Shown here: positions 21,957 through 24,476 of the stretch, one piece after another
How positions within the stretch are numbered: the first letter of the stretch is position 1
How the letters are laid out: each line of letters begins with the position of its first letter
Virus record (IMG/VR): IMGVR_UViG_3300015245_000075
Span: 1 to 24,476 of that record
Direction: 5' to 3' (one strand)
Source of the DNA: a virus
Length of the DNA stretch: 24,476 nucleotides
Program-made: the position numbers and the translations under genes
The notes under the pieces: generated by a model
The model's database searches: none
Told to the model about the DNA's origin: nothing
Seen by the model: the letters and a program-made list of their open reading frames with translations, nothing else

Positions 21957-22993
21957 CAAGGATACGTCACAAGAACACAACCGGAAGCGCCGGCACCGCC
22001 ATTGCCACCCGCTATAATCCCACGGCCGCCACCCCCGCCAGCACCGCCACAGGAACCGCCAGCACCACCGGCCCCGCCATTCAAGGCGGCTGTGTCAGAA
22101 CCGCCACCTGCACCACCACCGCCCGCGCCGGCGTTAGCTGCCAAGTCTGTTCCGGCAGCGCCATTGCCACCGGCCCCACCATTGCCTGCTGCTGATGCAG
22201 AACCGCCCCCGCCTCCAGCACCTGGCGAAGTGCCGTTGCCACCCGCCGCGCCGTCGACGGTGGCTCCGATCCCGCCGCCAGTGCCATTGGCGCCGTTACC
22301 ACCGTTGCCGCCTGTTGTATCAAGAGTTGAACCTCCGAGCGAAGAACTGGTCCCTGCCCCACCACCACCACCTCCGCCAGTACTACCAGACGCTGGCGCT
22401 CCTCCACCCCTTCCTACTCCAGCAGGGCCAGACGCACCGGGAGCTCCCCTAGCTCCACGACCAGAGGCGGCACTTCCGCCAGCAACGCCCGCAGTGGCTA
22501 TTGCGCCAACCGCTGTGCAGGCAGCCACAGAACCAGCGGTACCGCCAGTGGCGGCGCTGGCACTACCACCTGCGCCGGCAACTATGTTCTTGCCTGTAAC
22601 GGTAGTGTCCGTAGCAGAGCCGCCAGTACCAATTACAATGCTAATTCCAGCAGCAGGTGTGACAGATACTGCTGCTGAGCAATAAGCTCCTGCTCCGCCG
22701 CTACCCCCTGCGGTTGTGCTAAGACCGCCAGCGCCGCCGTTGCCGCCTTCGCCGATGGCTGAAAACGTAGCTGTAGTGCAGCCTGCGCCGGGCGTAAACG
22801 TGCCGGAGGCGGTAAAGACCTGCGTACCCGGAGTGCAGGATGCGGCAACAATGCCGCCCCCCCCAAAGCCCGGACCCCCAAGGCCCTTAAATCCGGGTGA
22901 CCCAACCGAATTGCTGAATTGCGCCTGCGCGACCGACGCCCAGCAGATAAATAGAAGAGTGACCGCCCCGGTAATGATTCGCATAGCCTTCAT
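21956..22993 (-). CDS. Exported glycine-rich protein, tail-fibre-like
   Basis: The 345-residue product has a signal peptide (hydrophobic VTLLFICWASVAQA, then QFSNS). Next comes a short beta motif, QVFTASGTFTPGAGCTTATF, of the kind that opens glycine-rich domains in phage tail and adhesin proteins. About 260 residues of GGxG, GGNGG and GAGGGG repeats follow, and the chain closes with SGCVLVTYP, the short beta strand that typically ends such domains. Polyglycine sandwich domains of this type occur in phage receptor-binding tips; that link is inference from composition. Six cysteines lie in the mature chain. The start at 22993 has AGGG 7 bases upstream. The gene overlaps the next ORF by one base (TGATG). 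Its opposite strand gives a long proline-rich ORF that is only a mirror. Confidence 0.75.
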   Translation of the reverse strand: MKAMRIITGAVTLLFICWASVAQAQFSNSVGSPGFKGLGGPGFGGGGIVAASCTPGTQVFTASGTFTPGAGCTTATFSAIGEGGNGGAGGLSTTAGGSGGAGAYCSAAVSVTPAAGISIVIGTGGSATDTTVTGKNIVAGAGGSASAATGGTAGSVAACTAVGAIATAGVAGGSAASGRGARGAPGASGPAGVGRGGGAPASGSTGGGGGGGAGTSSSLGGSTLDTTGGNGGNGANGTGGGIGATVDGAAGGNGTSPGAGGGGGSASAAGNGGAGGNGAAGTDLAANAGAGGGGAGGGSDTAALNGGAGGAGGSCGGAGGGGGRGIIAGGNGGAGASGCVLVTYP

Positions 22994-23034
22994 TGTTGTG
23001 CCCTACTGCCGAGGCGAACTACATGGAAACATCT

Positions 23035-23400
23035 TTAATTCTGACGCTCACAACTAAATCTATCCCCTGTTCCGGATGAAATAATCGAGGCCGTGCTGAT
23101 GGTGATATTGACCGGCGTTGAGAACGACTGCCCCGCAGCCGTTGCCGTTCCAGGTCCCAGCGTCCACGACCCGGAGCCGCAGTTCGTTCCTGCGATGGTA
23201 GCAGCAGCACCGTTGAACGAAACACACATCAAATTTGCGGAGTTGTTCATAAGCATCAGGCCACGCACGTTGCCGCTGGTGAATATCGTCTGCGCCGTCC
23301 CGCCCGTTGTGATGGTCCCAGAGCAGTCCGCCGCCAGCGCCGCGCCAGCCGCTCCCCACCAAGCGAGCGCGGCAATAACCCATGATATAATTTTCCGCAT
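23035..23400 (-). CDS. Small exported cysteine-containing protein, function unknown
   Basis: The 121-residue product starts MRKIISWVIAALAWW and has a textbook signal peptide ending GAALA before ADCSG. The ATG at 23400 was chosen because GGAG lies 9 bases upstream. An in-frame ATG at 23409 abuts that GGAG and would be poorly initiated. The mature chain has four cysteines (DCSG, LMCVS, TNCGS, FSCER), an even number that suits disulfide pairing in the periplasm. The rest is Ser/Thr/Gly-rich beta-type sequence like that of small phage decoration proteins. It follows the SGNH gene by 54 bases and precedes the glycine-rich gene, which is also exported. No family is recognised. Confidence 0.75.
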   Translation of the reverse strand: MRKIISWVIAALAWWGAAGAALAADCSGTITTGGTAQTIFTSGNVRGLMLMNNSANLMCVSFNGAAATIAGTNCGSGSWTLGPGTATAAGQSFSTPVNITISTASIISSGTGDRFSCERQN

Positions 23401-23454
23401 TTTGGTCATCTCCAACCGTCCGGTTCCAAGGCATATACCACGATTTGACAAAAT

Positions 23455-24476
23455 CTAAGCGCGAACCAGCAAATTAGCCACCGCCGTCCCGATGTCCGGA
23501 TACCCATTCGCAGGCGGACCCTGATAGCCAGCAGCCATCGGGTGAAGCGTATCGAGATATGGAAACGTCGGCTGGATATTGGCGTAGCTGCCCCAAAGCG
23601 CCTTCATATTCACCAGCGAGCACTTGTTGCTGAGGCAAAGCGCATTCAGAACCGCGATATAGGTGTCCAACGTGCCGTTCGTGGCCTGCGTCGTATTGCT
23701 CGGAGGCCCGACCATCGCAACGTAGTCACCACTGACCTTCGCGGCGGTGATTGCGATTTGCAGATTGGCGGAATAGGTCGCCAGCGCTGTGCCATTGTTG
23801 CTATCGTTGATCGTCAGGTCGCCGAAAGTTGCGTCAGGCGCAATGAATTTCAGAGTCGGAATTGCGTCATAGACGTTGACGTTCGGCGTGAATATCGCGG
23901 CAGTAGCGCCGTAGACTGCACATTGAATGATATCGATCCCAGGGATCGTGCTGTCGTATGGGACAATGCCAGCGAAGAACATCTGGGCATCGTTGTTGGG
24001 GACCAAGTTGATCTGATGGATGCCCTTGGCGCAGGTAAAAGTCTGTTTCGCCCACAGCAGCGCGCCGCCGGAATTGGTATTGATGGTCCCGAGCGACGCC
24101 CCGCCGTCAACATTCGCAGTGCAGGTTCCGTTGCCGTTGTTCTTGAGGAAATAGACCTCGAACGTGTCGAAAACATATGTCGGAGTGAACGAGAAATTAT
24201 TCACCGCTCCCGGCGCGTAACGAATGACCTTGCCGCCCAATGATGTCAGGTTCGGATTCCAGTTCGCACCCTGCGCCAGCCTGGTATCATACCCCGTGAG
24301 CGTGATGCCAGCCGCGCTGTCATAACCCTGCGTGCCCCACCAGGAATTGGATGAGAGATAGCCGGGCGCCGCATTGAACCGCTGCATACCCTGCGGCCAC
24401 GACTTCTGCGCAGCCCCGTTGAGGTTCGATGTCCCAGACGTGCCAGCACCAGCGCCCATGCTGGTAGAATCGCCGA
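23455..24476 (-). CDS. SGNH/GDSL-type hydrolase, 5' end cut by window edge
   Basis: The frame is open to the right edge of the window. The first complete codons read GDSTSMGAGAG, which is block I of SGNH/GDSL hydrolases and supplies the nucleophilic serine. The ATG at 24459 is therefore internal and the true start lies outside. About 339 residues are visible. A later ...LTINDSNNG segment resembles the GxND block III, and DTLHPMAAGY near the C-terminus is the DxxH block V with the catalytic Asp-His pair. The stretch between carries beta-rich sequence (FEVYFLKNN, TCTANVDGG), perhaps a carbohydrate-binding or jelly-roll insert. The family hydrolyses esters; in phages such domains often sit on tail fibres or deacetylate surface polysaccharide. 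A role at the host surface is inference. The SGNH assignment is strong, the substrate unknown. Confidence 0.8.
   Translation of the reverse strand, partial: GDSTSMGAGAGTSGTSNLNGAAQKSWPQGMQRFNAAPGYLSSNSWWGTQGYDSAAGITLTGYDTRLAQGANWNPNLTSLGGKVIRYAPGAVNNFSFTPTYVFDTFEVYFLKNNGNGTCTANVDGGASLGTINTNSGGALLWAKQTFTCAKGIHQINLVPNNDAQMFFAGIVPYDSTIPGIDIIQCAVYGATAAIFTPNVNVYDAIPTLKFIAPDATFGDLTINDSNNGTALATYSANLQIAITAAKVSGDYVAMVGPPSNTTQATNGTLDTYIAVLNALCLSNKCSLVNMKALWGSYANIQPTFPYLDTLHPMAAGYQGPPANGYPDIGTAVANLLVRA

Noticed and set aside
21711-22685. 324-codon proline-rich open frame on the plus strand
   Set aside because: It is the mirror of the glycine-rich gene (GGN codons read in reverse give CCN-type proline codons). 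It has no ribosome site or recognisable domain, and the minus-strand gene has a signal peptide and operon junctions.
21956-22993. Repeat array or CRISPR-like region
   Set aside because: The periodicity is only codon-level glycine repeats in a coding frame; there are no constant repeat-spacer units. No CRISPR array was seen anywhere in the window.
23401-23451. Longer N-terminus for the small exported protein
   Set aside because: It would place 14-17 polar residues before the signal peptide. The ATG at 23400 has a well-spaced GGAG.

Overview
The window is part of the structural and virion-assembly region of a tailed bacteriophage, or a prophage, with a P22-like (podovirus) plan. The markers are a P22-type portal, a scaffold, an N4-gp56-family major capsid protein, a gp4-like head-tail adaptor, a gp10-like tail protein, large alanine-rich internal (ejection) proteins, a tail-lysozyme-type hydrolase and a tail fibre. 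Nearly all genes lie on the minus strand, so the transcribed order runs from high to low coordinates. The backbone is GC-rich, which with the gene set would suit a proteobacterial (perhaps alphaproteobacterial) host; this is a weak inference. No terminase, replication, integrase, lysogeny or tRNA genes were found, so the region is open at both ends.

Layout in transcription order. (1) 24476-21319: an SGNH hydrolase cut by the right edge, a small exported cysteine-containing protein, an exported glycine-rich protein, a 26-residue membrane peptide and a coiled-coil protein. (2) 21310-16858: portal, three small coupled genes, scaffold. (3) 16861-15230: a Rv2179c-like 3'-5' exonuclease locus interrupted by an opposite-strand HNH gene and an endonuclease VII-like gene. 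(4) 15229-13302: two small genes, a promoter-like site, major capsid protein. (5) 13289-11998: a decoration-like protein and two exported small proteins. (6) 11962-2133: adaptor, HNH-like gene, gp10-like protein, second HNH-like gene, small beta protein, GNAT-like protein, S74 chaperone-domain protein and two large internal proteins. (7) 2007-1: HNH-AP2, lysozyme, HNH-AP2, and the first 92 codons of a tail fibre cut by the left edge.

Genes are tightly packed. Many junctions are ATGA, TGATG or TAAATG, which implies one or a few long transcripts with coupled translation. Six presumed mobile endonuclease genes sit in these junctions. Most keep the coupling intact, so they add cargo without breaking assembly genes.

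The exception is the exonuclease locus. The first 8 codons of one exonuclease gene (16861-16838) still overlap the scaffold stop, and the last 51 codons (15385-15230) still abut the next gene. Between them lie HNH, a complete exonuclease and endonuclease VII. A 14-bp direct repeat covering the exonuclease FDTEF codons flanks the HNH gene. This looks like a gene invaded at both ends by endonuclease elements that brought substitute ends, and it is the most notable observation here.

A second theme is that five gene products in this virion region begin with signal peptides. In the four complete ones the predicted mature chain has an even number of cysteines.
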